Source: Desulfobacterales bacterium (GTDB lineage Bacteria; Desulfobacterota; DSM-4660; Desulfatiglandales; Desulfatiglandaceae). From it: 11,240 nt of DNA. The position numbers and the translations under genes are program-made. The first letter of the stretch is position 1, and each line of letters begins with the position of its first letter. The notes under the pieces were generated by a model. It worked only from the letters and a program-made list of their open reading frames with translations. It was not told the origin of the DNA and did no database searches. This document shows positions 1 through 5,437 of the stretch, piece by piece. The stretch spans positions 1 to 11,240 of the forward strand of contig JAKLQB010000736.1 in NCBI GenBank assembly GCA_022013615.1, read 5' to 3'.

Positions 1-178
1 TCTTTTCCTTATCTTAATCCCTCAATCCCTAAATTCTCAATTCCTCAATTTGGCTCCATACAACTAATCTGATGAGAATGGTGTCCAAAAAACGGAGCTA
101 TTTCTTAGAACAAATAACGAGGTCTGAACTATGGCATAAAAGGTTTTTACGTCTTTTGTATCTGAAGGGTACGTCGAA

Positions 179-430
179 TTAGAATTTTTCTAACTGGTCG
201 CTGATCAGGTCATCCAACCCATCAGTATGACCGTGCAAATGCACTACTGATGCCGTTAGTTCGGCAAAAATGTCCTCTATCTGCTCAGTGCTCAGGTGGC
301 TCATTCTTAATTGTGCTAACAGTTTCAAGACATTTTGACACTCTTCACCCAACTCCTCCAACAAACTGATTAGAGTTTCATCAAGGCCAATTTCCGTACT
401 CTTATGTTTTCTAAGAGTAGTGACACTCAT
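179..430 (-). CDS. Small conserved-looking hypothetical protein (83 aa)
   Basis: Function unknown. The product is acidic overall, with an N-terminal basic patch (RKHK, residues 7-10), a predicted helix (residues 17-42, LDETLISLLEELGEE...), a second helix around residues 47-68 and an acidic C-terminus (DGLDDLISDQLEKF). There is no signal peptide or membrane segment, so it is probably cytoplasmic. The ATG at 430 is supported by a near-perfect Shine-Dalgarno (TAAGGAGGGG) a few bases upstream and by a 4-base ATGA overlap with the stop of the upstream gene (427-630). The two are therefore almost certainly co-transcribed and translationally coupled. The paired-small-gene layout resembles a toxin-antitoxin or regulatory pair, but no family motif was recognised, so that is only a possibility. 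No clear terminator follows in 1-178. Confidence 0.7.
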   Translation of the reverse strand: MSVTTLRKHKSTEIGLDETLISLLEELGEECQNVLKLLAQLRMSHLSTEQIEDIFAELTASVVHLHGHTDGLDDLISDQLEKF

Positions 431-630
431 TTTCCCCTCCTTAGTCGCTTTTTCGCCTTTTCCAGACTTTTCCTAAAAGTTATTATTTCTGCTCTCCAAT
501 GGCGAATTTTTCCCTCATCAGGTGTTGATTTTTCCTTTTCCGTTTTTATCTTGTCTTCGTGCTCTTTAATCCGCAACTCCAAGCTTTTTGTCTGCTTTCG
601 GAAACCCCTTTTAGTCATTTGCTTCTTCAA
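427..630 (-). CDS. Small basic coiled-coil hypothetical protein (67 aa)
   Basis: Function unknown. The product is strongly charged and lysine/arginine-rich. Nearly the whole length has heptad-like spacing (LELRIKEHEDKIKTEKEK, then HWRAEIITFRKSLEKAKKRLRRGK), which predicts two antiparallel or continuous coiled-coil helices around a PDEG turn near residues 37-40. There is no signal peptide. The listed start is TTG at 630. An in-frame stop lies two codons upstream, and the AGGAGGG at about 651-657 is about 20 bases away, too far to be ideal. The ATG at 618 (MTKRGF..., 63 aa), preceded by GAAGAAG, is a credible alternative. The stop overlaps the start of the next gene by ATGA. I recall similar short RIKEHE...K-type proteins as conserved hypotheticals in environmental genomes, but I cannot name a family. 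Confidence 0.6.
   Translation of the reverse strand: MKKQMTKRGFRKQTKSLELRIKEHEDKIKTEKEKSTPDEGKIRHWRAEIITFRKSLEKAKKRLRRGK
434..443 (-). promoter_or_regulatory. Strong ribosome binding site for the 179-430 gene
   Basis: On the minus strand the bases read TAAGGAGGGG, an almost complete anti-16S complement, three to four bases before the ATG at 430. It lies inside the 3' end of the upstream gene, so the downstream gene can be translated efficiently in its own right rather than only by coupling. Confidence 0.7.
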
Positions 631-1135
631 CTTTTAACGAAACTGTGCTGCCCTCCTGAAAGTCCGAGCAAAATCAAGAAATAAAAAGTGGGTTACATAG
701 AGAACCTATGCGGATTTACCCAGATATTTTTATGAATATCCTAATTCGAGTCAGATGTAAAGAGGAATTTTGACGTTGTTTGATTTGTTGAATAACTTCG
801 CCCATATATGCTTTCTTTTTCTCTCGCTCGCTTCGGTAGGGACACTAATAATGCACAGAATACCGCCCACAATCTGAGACATATCCGTTTTACCATTCCC
901 TCAATCCGATTCCCCGAAATTTCCTTTCTTAAAAGCGGCGTAATCGCTGCCTGGGCGGGACATAATATCCCGAAGTGATTCTATCAAGTGTGTAAAACAT
1001 TACCATAAAGTGGAATTTTATTTCCTAAAATAAGTGGGAAATTTTTTGCAACTTTAGAGTTCAGCCTTCCAAACAGCCACATATCTATTTGATCTTACTT
1101 AATAAATTAGTTACCCCCCGGATTCACGCTCAATA

Positions 1136-1151
1136 TGGCATATCATTTGCT
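1136..1151 (+). promoter_or_regulatory. Sigma-54 (RpoN) -24/-12 promoter
   Basis: The sequence TGGCATATCATTTGCT matches the sigma-54 consensus TGGCAYRNNNNTTGCW at every defined position. The invariant GG (1137-1138) and GC (1149-1150) are separated by the canonical ten bases. Transcription would begin near 1162, giving a leader of about 213 bases before the ATG at 1376. Sigma-54 promoters need an enhancer-binding activator. In exosortase/PEP-CTERM systems the two-component pair PrsK/PrsR with RpoN is the known regulator of some PEP-CTERM genes, which fits the downstream gene. The activator's identity here is inference. Confidence 0.75.
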
Positions 1152-1270
1152 TTATCATTAGTACCTATTTGTTCAAATCACATCATGTTTGCGCATGATT
1201 TATGCCATAGCGAGATTTAAGGAATTCTATCGATTTTAATAGAAAAGACAGAGCGAAGCGATACCACAAA

Positions 1271-1298
1271 TCGTCAATATTCAATCGTCAATATTCAA
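1271..1298. repeat. Two-copy 14-base tandem repeat in the leader
   Basis: TCGTCAATATTCAA occurs twice in perfect head-to-tail order (1271-1284 and 1285-1298), inside the predicted leader of the secreted-protein gene. It probably reflects slippage or a dispersed intergenic repeat rather than an operator. Confidence 0.7.
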
Positions 1299-1305
1299 TT
1301 TGGTT

Positions 1306-1318
1306 CCGGCTTCGCCGG
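1306..1318 (+). other. GC-rich leader hairpin, possibly inside a longer stem
   Basis: CCGGC-TTC-GCCGG forms a perfect 5-base stem with a 3-base loop. It is enclosed by complementary GATACC (1260-1265) and GGTATC (1323-1328), so the leader could fold into a stem closed about 50 bases upstream of the start codon. It does not match any riboswitch consensus I know. It may also be a dispersed short repeat, since the similar AATCGC-TTC-GCGATT hairpin at 2025-2039 looks like a relative. Confidence 0.4.
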
Positions 1319-1375
1319 GTTAGGTATCAAACCTGTAAAACATTAAAACAAATTTAGTGACTTAGGCGGGGCAAA

Positions 1376-1762
1376 ATGAAAAAGTTTTTATTATTATTGT
1401 ATGCACTAATATTAGTCTTATGCTCATTCGGGGTGGCCGGTGGTACAACCTATAATATTAAGGCAAGGCAACCGTGTCTATTTCCTCTATTAGATCATGG
1501 GTATTATCACACATGGAGTATTGAGTGGGCAGACAATTCCGCTGCACAAGATTTGTTTAATCCCTGGCAACATGTATTGAATGTGGCAGATATCAATTTT
1601 GAATTTGATTCAAATGAAGTGCCTGCCAAGGGCAAAGATTCAGTTGATGGAAAAATCCTCAGTGCGAAAGCTGCTCCCAACTCCGAATCCACCGTGTTTT
1701 TCCTTTTTGCATCTGGCCTGATTGGGCTTACGGTGTTCGGGAGAAAATTTCGAAGGAGTTAG
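1376..1762 (+). CDS. Small secreted protein with PEP-CTERM-like anchor lacking the PEP motif (128 aa)
   Basis: Predicted secreted/envelope protein of unknown role. Residues 1-22 form a Sec signal peptide (MKK, then a leucine-rich core, then SFGVAGG). The mature region is short (about 80 residues), with aromatic-rich stretches (HGYYHTWSIEW, FNPWQHVLNV) and no recognised domain. The C-terminus, residues 101-128, has the tripartite PEP-CTERM layout: a short polar motif (PNSES), a hydrophobic segment (TVFFLFASGLIGLTVF) and a basic tail (GRKFRRS). The SGLIGL...GRKFRR pattern is highly typical of exosortase substrates, but the Pro-Glu-Pro tripeptide is replaced by PNSES, so processing by a standard exosortase is uncertain. 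AGGCGGGG lies just before the ATG. A consensus sigma-54 promoter lies about 225 bases upstream. PEP-CTERM proteins are commonly linked to exopolysaccharide production, matching the neighbouring glycan genes. Confidence 0.8.
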   Translation: MKKFLLLLYALILVLCSFGVAGGTTYNIKARQPCLFPLLDHGYYHTWSIEWADNSAAQDLFNPWQHVLNVADINFEFDSNEVPAKGKDSVDGKILSAKAAPNSESTVFFLFASGLIGLTVFGRKFRRS

Positions 1763-1790
1763 AAGAAAAAACTGACAAAAGTTGATATAG

Positions 1791-1819
1791 CCGCAAAAAG
1801 GCACAAAATACACAAAAAG
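1791..1819. repeat. Degenerate intergenic repeat (CGCAAAAAGGCACAAAA type)
   Basis: The block has an internal near-periodicity of purine runs spaced by C (CGCAAAAAGG, CACAAAATA, CACAAAAAG). It resembles short dispersed elements of the 'CCACGAAAAGGCACAAAAACAC' type that I recall as frequent between genes in deltaproteobacterial genomes. Only one copy is in the window, so repeat status rests on recall. Confidence 0.35.
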
Positions 1820-1981
1820 AATATTTTATATATTGGAATGTCAAATAGTTATGGGCGTCAAAAATATAAATTTGGACTTTTTACAAGACCATCAAAATTG
1901 ACTTAGTAAACTCCGGGAAGCATTGTGCATATAGCCCTGTTGGATTGTTAACTATCAGCCTAACCTCTTTCCTTTTTTCTT

Positions 1982-2010
1982 AAGGCAGAGTCATTATTGG
2001 CTCTGCCTTT
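1982..2010 (+). terminator. Terminator-like hairpin after the PEP-CTERM-like gene
   Basis: AAGGCAGAG (1982-1990) pairs perfectly with CTCTGCCTT (2001-2009) around a 10-base loop. A short T-rich run follows (TTTGTGTCTT). The stem is strong but the U tract is broken, so termination may be partial. The opposite strand has AAGAAAAAAGGAAAG after the stem, so the element has no good U tract in that direction. It lies 220 bases beyond the 1376-1762 stop and 58 bases before the next gene, isolating the two. Confidence 0.65.
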
Positions 2011-2024
2011 GTGTCTTAAGATAC

Positions 2025-2039
2025 AATCGCTTCGCGATT
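2025..2039. repeat. Short palindromic hairpin AATCGC-TTC-GCGATT
   Basis: Perfect 6-base arms around a TTC loop, 28 bases before the GTG of the next gene. It has the same loop and general form as the hairpin at 1306-1318, which suggests a family of small intergenic palindromes. It has no T tract and is not a terminator. Confidence 0.5.
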
Positions 2040-2067
2040 CTATATAAAATAAAGAAAGGACTCCGTC

Positions 2068-2574
2068 GTGTTTAGAAAAAAAACCAAAAAACCATCACCT
2101 TATACCTTTACTATCGATAACAAAGACTCCCCCCTCTCACTTCGGCTCATCAAGGGGGTGCTTGTTGTAGTGGAAGATTTACCCTCTAAAGTCGAGGAAA
2201 ACGGCCTCACTTCAGATCAGATTCAGACCTATGTTGAGGCGAAGTGTAAAAGGGCAGGGATTAAGGTCCTGTCAACCGGGGAATCTTTGAATGTGGCAGG
2301 CTACCCCATTCTTGCTGTGAACGTCGATCTAAAAAGAATCCAGGGCAACGGCCATTATCTTTACTCAATCCATGTGGATCTTCATCAAAACGTGCATTTA
2401 GAGAGAGATCCTCAAATTATGATAATAGGGGCTACTACCTGGACAACCCGGAGTTACGGGATAGGTAGGGAGCTTGGCCATATGCGGGGCAGAATAAAAA
2501 ACCACGTGAATGAATTTATCAAAGCCTATTCAGCCGCAAATTCAAAACTTAACAGTTCACCGCAGAGACGCTGA
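2068..2574 (+). CDS. Conserved hypothetical protein, no visible signal peptide (168 aa)
   Basis: Function unknown. I recall the core (LIKGVLVVVEDLPSKVEENGLTSDQIQTYVEAKCKRAGIKVL..., residues about 28-72, then a beta-rich half with HLERDPQIMIIGATTWTT) as resembling uncharacterised proteins of Desulfobacterota and Nitrospirota that usually begin with a secretion signal. Here the N-terminus is instead basic and hydrophilic (MFRKKTKKPSPYTF), so the protein looks cytoplasmic or has lost its signal. The start is GTG at 2068, with AGAAAGGA seven bases upstream and an in-frame stop 18 bases before it, so no earlier start exists. The last residues SPQRR and the TGA are encoded by an intergenic repeat (2558-2591), suggesting the original stop was displaced. 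The gene is monocistronic and converges on the polysaccharide run, with only 22 bases between the two stops. Confidence 0.75.
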   Translation: MFRKKTKKPSPYTFTIDNKDSPLSLRLIKGVLVVVEDLPSKVEENGLTSDQIQTYVEAKCKRAGIKVLSTGESLNVAGYPILAVNVDLKRIQGNGHYLYSIHVDLHQNVHLERDPQIMIIGATTWTTRSYGIGRELGHMRGRIKNHVNEFIKAYSAANSKLNSSPQRR

Positions 2575-2591
2575 GGCCGCAGAGAAAAAAC
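2558..2591. repeat. CCGCAGAGA-type intergenic repeat overlapping a gene end
   Basis: CCGCAGAGA occurs at 2560-2568 and 2577-2585, separated by CGCTGAGG, followed by an A-rich run. This CACCGCAGAGACGCTGAGG pattern is a widespread short interspersed element in environmental bacterial genomes, often mis-annotated as proteins with HRRDAE-like sequence; that frequency is recalled, not measured. Here it fills the gap between two convergent genes and supplies the stop codon of the 2068-2574 gene. Confidence 0.6.
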
Positions 2592-2596
2592 AAAAA

Positions 2597-4009
2597 TCAA
2601 TAGGCTCCTTTTGCTTTCACCATACTCCGGATTGTTTTGAAAATAATCTTTATATCAAGCCACGAAGAGCAGTTCGAAACATACCAGCGGTCAAGTGCAA
2701 CACGCTCATGATAATTAACCGTATCGCTTCTATTGCCGGTTTGCCACAGGCCAGTAATTCCGGGCTTTGTGGCACAATAGGTAAGGGCGGACTCTTTGTA
2801 ATACTTGTCAAGCTCCTCAGGAACAACCGGCCTGGCGCCCACCACACTCATGTGACCTGCAAGCACATTCAAAAACTGGGGGAGTTCATCGAGGCTCGCC
2901 TTTCTCAGGAGCTTCCCGACCCTGGTTACCCTGGGATCATTTTTGAGTTTATAGGTCCGCTCCCACTCGTCTCGAAGCGCTGGATTTTTTTCAAATAGCC
3001 CTTTGAGTCGCTGATGGGCATTTACATGCATGGTCCTGAACTTCAGGCAATTAAACTTTTTTCCGCTTTCCATTACCCGGGAATGTTTATAAAAAACAGG
3101 GCCGCTATCCTCCATCTTGATTAAAATCATGATCATCACCCAGATGGGCAAGGTAGAAATGATGATCATAAGGGAAAAAATAATGTCAAATGCCCTCTTC
3201 CATCCCGGAAAGAGATTAAAATCCATGATATTCAATTCGCCCATCTTATGGATCCTGCCCTTTTGGATGCCAAAATTAAAAAGATCCGATACTAAAAAGA
3301 CAGCCACGCCCTTTGTGCCCAAATTCCAGATTATGCTGTTAGCCTTCTTTTCAGCACTCGTTGGAAGGACAACAAACACCATATCAATGTCTCTGGTCAG
3401 ACAAAACGGCGTACAATCTCCAACCGAACCAAGAACCGTTCCCAAGACCTCTGGAGAAGCATTAATCTTCCCACCTTTTGAAAGGCGATCATCAAAAAAC
3501 CCGCTGACATTGATGCCCATCCATCTGTTATCAATTAGATGTTTCGCCAGCTTCTTCCCTGCTTCACCAGCCCCTACAATAATCGCGCTCCGCTGGTTGT
3601 AGCCCCTTTTTCTGGAAAAAACCAGCAACAGCCTAACAGCAACCCTAATAGCTGTTAACCCCAGGAATACTAACAGCGCCCAAAGAACAAATTCATCAGG
3701 CTTAAAAAGACCATAAAGCTCTTTCCTGCTTAAAAGAAGAAGCAGGAGTCCCAAAACTGATAACACACAAACCCAGGCAAAAAACAGGGTCTTGATCTGA
3801 GTTAACACGGAAATACTACGCCACGATTTATATATCTTGAACAAAGAAAAGATAACAATGACAAGCAAACTTCCACAAATCGCCAACACACCCATCAACT
3901 CACGAGGCCCATACCCCCCTACGATCCAGGTTATGAGTAAAAGAACGACAACATCCAAGGCCCGCTGGAAAAAGTTAAATAATAGAGCATGTCTTCTAAG
4001 AATGTTCAC
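2597..4009 (-). CDS. Undecaprenyl-phosphate sugar-1-phosphate transferase, WbaP/WcaJ type
   Basis: Inner-membrane initiating enzyme of polysaccharide assembly. It transfers a hexose-1-phosphate (galactose or glucose likely) from UDP-sugar to undecaprenyl phosphate. With the GTG start chosen here it has 470 residues, the usual family length. Order: four N-terminal membrane segments (about residues 18-131), a Rossmann-like domain with IIVGAGEAGKKLA (about 143-155), a membrane helix (about 273-298), then the catalytic domain with KFRTM (323-327), the Asp-Glu pair in DELPQ (374-378), VGARP (390-394) and KPGITGLWQ (415-423). The frame extends upstream to an ATG at 4129 (510 aa), but that would bury 134 bases in the previous gene. 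GTG at 4009 leaves a 14-base overlap and begins VNILRRHALLFNFFQR, typical of the family. It is last in the leftward run. Sugar specificity cannot be read from sequence alone. Confidence 0.9.
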   Translation of the reverse strand: MNILRRHALLFNFFQRALDVVVLLLITWIVGGYGPRELMGVLAICGSLLVIVIFSLFKIYKSWRSISVLTQIKTLFFAWVCVLSVLGLLLLLLSRKELYGLFKPDEFVLWALLVFLGLTAIRVAVRLLLVFSRKRGYNQRSAIIVGAGEAGKKLAKHLIDNRWMGINVSGFFDDRLSKGGKINASPEVLGTVLGSVGDCTPFCLTRDIDMVFVVLPTSAEKKANSIIWNLGTKGVAVFLVSDLFNFGIQKGRIHKMGELNIMDFNLFPGWKRAFDIIFSLMIIISTLPIWVMIMILIKMEDSGPVFYKHSRVMESGKKFNCLKFRTMHVNAHQRLKGLFEKNPALRDEWERTYKLKNDPRVTRVGKLLRKASLDELPQFLNVLAGHMSVVGARPVVPEELDKYYKESALTYCATKPGITGLWQTGNRSDTVNYHERVALDRWYVSNCSSWLDIKIIFKTIRSMVKAKGAY

Positions 4010-5324
4010 CAATAATTGCCTGAACCAACTGATCAATCTCGAAATTGCGCGTAACAAAATCTCTGACCATGCGCTGTCGTTCTTGATGAGAACGTCGGCC
4101 AGATTTCTCAAGGAATTTGTCCATTTCAATTAGCAGTTTATCAACATTCCATGAATCAGCGCAATATCCAATACCGGATTCACGGATAATCTCTGAAAGC
4201 TCGCTTTCCGGATCGCTGATGGCGAAAATTGGAACGCCTGCGCTCATGATATTAGGCAGTTTCGAAGGGATAGCCCCTACCGACGACCCTTCCTTTTGCG
4301 GAATGATTTGAATATCGGATTTTAGATATAGTTCAAAGAGATCTTTTTCGGGGACTAGGTCATGAAAGGAGACTCTCTCAAATTCTGAGGCGTTGCCTTT
4401 CCTTAATTCATCAAACATGGGGCCACGCGAAAAAAAATGACACAAAACATCCATCCTTTTTTTAACAATGGCTGCAAACAGTTTCAACAATAAATTTGGG
4501 TTCTGTTTTTCTCCAATAGCTCCGGAATAGACGATGTGTTTGTAGCCGGAAGGAAATAGGTGTCCCAATGCATTACCGTTTCCTGTCTTTATAAGTGTCA
4601 CAAAAGGATAACGAACCAAGACTTTTTTTGGTTTCAGGCCATAATCGCTGATAGCCCGAGAGGCCATGGACTTAGAGACAAAAATGAGTTTGTCGCATGT
4701 ATCAAAGGTCCTTTTTTCAATCGACCGGATGAGTCTGCTTAGGATAATTCTCGGTAAGCTATTGCTGAGTCCAGCAAGAACGCTTTGCAGATCATGAACA
4801 ATGCCGATTTTTCGCGCGCTTTGAGGGATAAGAAATCTAACAAAAAGAAAAAAAAGGCTTGGAGGAAAAACAGGAACGAAAATAGTGCTATTGCGGTTAA
4901 AAAGAACGTGCCGCAACGCATGGATAGTAAATCCCAGTTCCAACTGGATTCGACGAAGAATCACAGACTTGGGATAGACAAAAAAACCGCCTCCCCGGTA
5001 TATTTTGACTCCCTTCAAGGAAGCTGTCGTCCGTTTTGGCTTCCAGTCGGGATAAATAGGATGAGAAGCCACAACCTCAACTGAACAGCCTTTCCTCACC
5101 AAAGCCTTGGCCAGATATGTATTGTACTTCCCGGTTGATATCGGCTCGGGATAAAAAAACGGAGAGAGTAAAAGGATACTGATATTTCCTTTTTCTTTAC
5201 TTTTTTGGCTGCCGGTACAGATTTTCTTCATTTTCAAGTCTATCAGTAACTCACATACGACATCATATAATTTTTTCGTATGTAAAACTCTTGCTGCCAA
5301 TCGCAACACATGCTCTTCATACAT
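3996..5324 (-). CDS. GT4 glycosyltransferase, WcaI-like (442 aa)
   Basis: Cytoplasmic-face GT-B glycosyltransferase that would add a sugar to the lipid-linked glycan. The N-terminal Rossmann domain starts near residue 48 (ISILLLSPFFYPEPISTGKYN). HDLQSVLAG (177-185) corresponds to the acceptor-side motif of the WcaI group. The C-terminal donor domain carries VYSGAIGEKQNP (265-276) and SSVGAIPSKLPNIMSAGVP (347-365), as in WcaI-type enzymes. Residues 1-47 precede the usual fold and may be partly untranslated. The ATG at 5324 has no clear Shine-Dalgarno, and the ATG at 5231 (residue 32) is an alternative that also lacks one. The 3' end overlaps the sugar transferase start by 14 bases, implying coupling. 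A 113-base gap separates it from the radical SAM gene upstream. Donor and linkage are unknown. Confidence 0.87.
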   Translation of the reverse strand: MYEEHVLRLAARVLHTKKLYDVVCELLIDLKMKKICTGSQKSKEKGNISILLLSPFFYPEPISTGKYNTYLAKALVRKGCSVEVVASHPIYPDWKPKRTTASLKGVKIYRGGGFFVYPKSVILRRIQLELGFTIHALRHVLFNRNSTIFVPVFPPSLFFLFVRFLIPQSARKIGIVHDLQSVLAGLSNSLPRIILSRLIRSIEKRTFDTCDKLIFVSKSMASRAISDYGLKPKKVLVRYPFVTLIKTGNGNALGHLFPSGYKHIVYSGAIGEKQNPNLLLKLFAAIVKKRMDVLCHFFSRGPMFDELRKGNASEFERVSFHDLVPEKDLFELYLKSDIQIIPQKEGSSVGAIPSKLPNIMSAGVPIFAISDPESELSEIIRESGIGYCADSWNVDKLLIEMDKFLEKSGRRSHQERQRMVRDFVTRNFEIDQLVQAIIGEHS

Positions 5325-5437
5325 ATTTTTCTAAGTTGTTCAAAGGTCTAATGAAAAGGAAGGAGATTGTGGACATGTGAAAGCAATAAAGCCTCGCTAA
5401 AAATTGGCAGGAAATATCATCCAATTATCCAGAACCA

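Larger units (their letters stand above)
631..1375. other. Gene-poor intergenic region with hairpins, direct repeats and a sigma-54 promoter
   Basis: No convincing gene was found. The visible structure is as follows. A perfect 6-base stem lies at 723-740 (GATATT/AATATC). An imperfect CATAG/CTATG hairpin at 696-710 is bracketed by GGGT and ACCC. A hairpin lies at 1182-1199 (ATCATG/CATGAT). The 12-mer TGTAAAACATTA occurs at 991-1002 and again at 1334-1345. Two similar TAAAGTGGAATTTT / ATAAGTGGGAAATTTT blocks lie near 1005-1045. The minus strand holds weak short frames at 741-896 (51 codons, hydrophobic N-terminus) and 901-987, neither with a sound start. The region separates the leftward two-gene unit from the rightward secreted-protein gene, so promoters for both should lie here. 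Confidence 0.5.

Noticed and set aside
741..987. Short minus-strand frames at 741-896 (hydrophobic N-terminus) and 901-987
   Set aside because: They are 51 and 28 codons, lack well-spaced ribosome sites, and show no recognisable family. They could be remnants, but chance is as likely.
1271..1298. CRISPR array or iteron origin from the tandem repeat
   Set aside because: Only two adjacent 14-base copies without spacers, and no cas or rep gene nearby.
1163..1375. Cyclic-di-GMP riboswitch in the leader of the PEP-CTERM-like gene
   Set aside because: The GEMM conserved blocks were looked for and are not present in the leader; only generic hairpins are seen.
2510..2998. Plus-strand open frame of 162 codons overlapping the 2068-2574 gene and the sugar transferase
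   Set aside because: It begins inside one real gene, reads through the intergenic repeat (giving HRRDAEAAEKK, a classic spurious translation) and runs antisense to conserved catalytic motifs of the sugar transferase.
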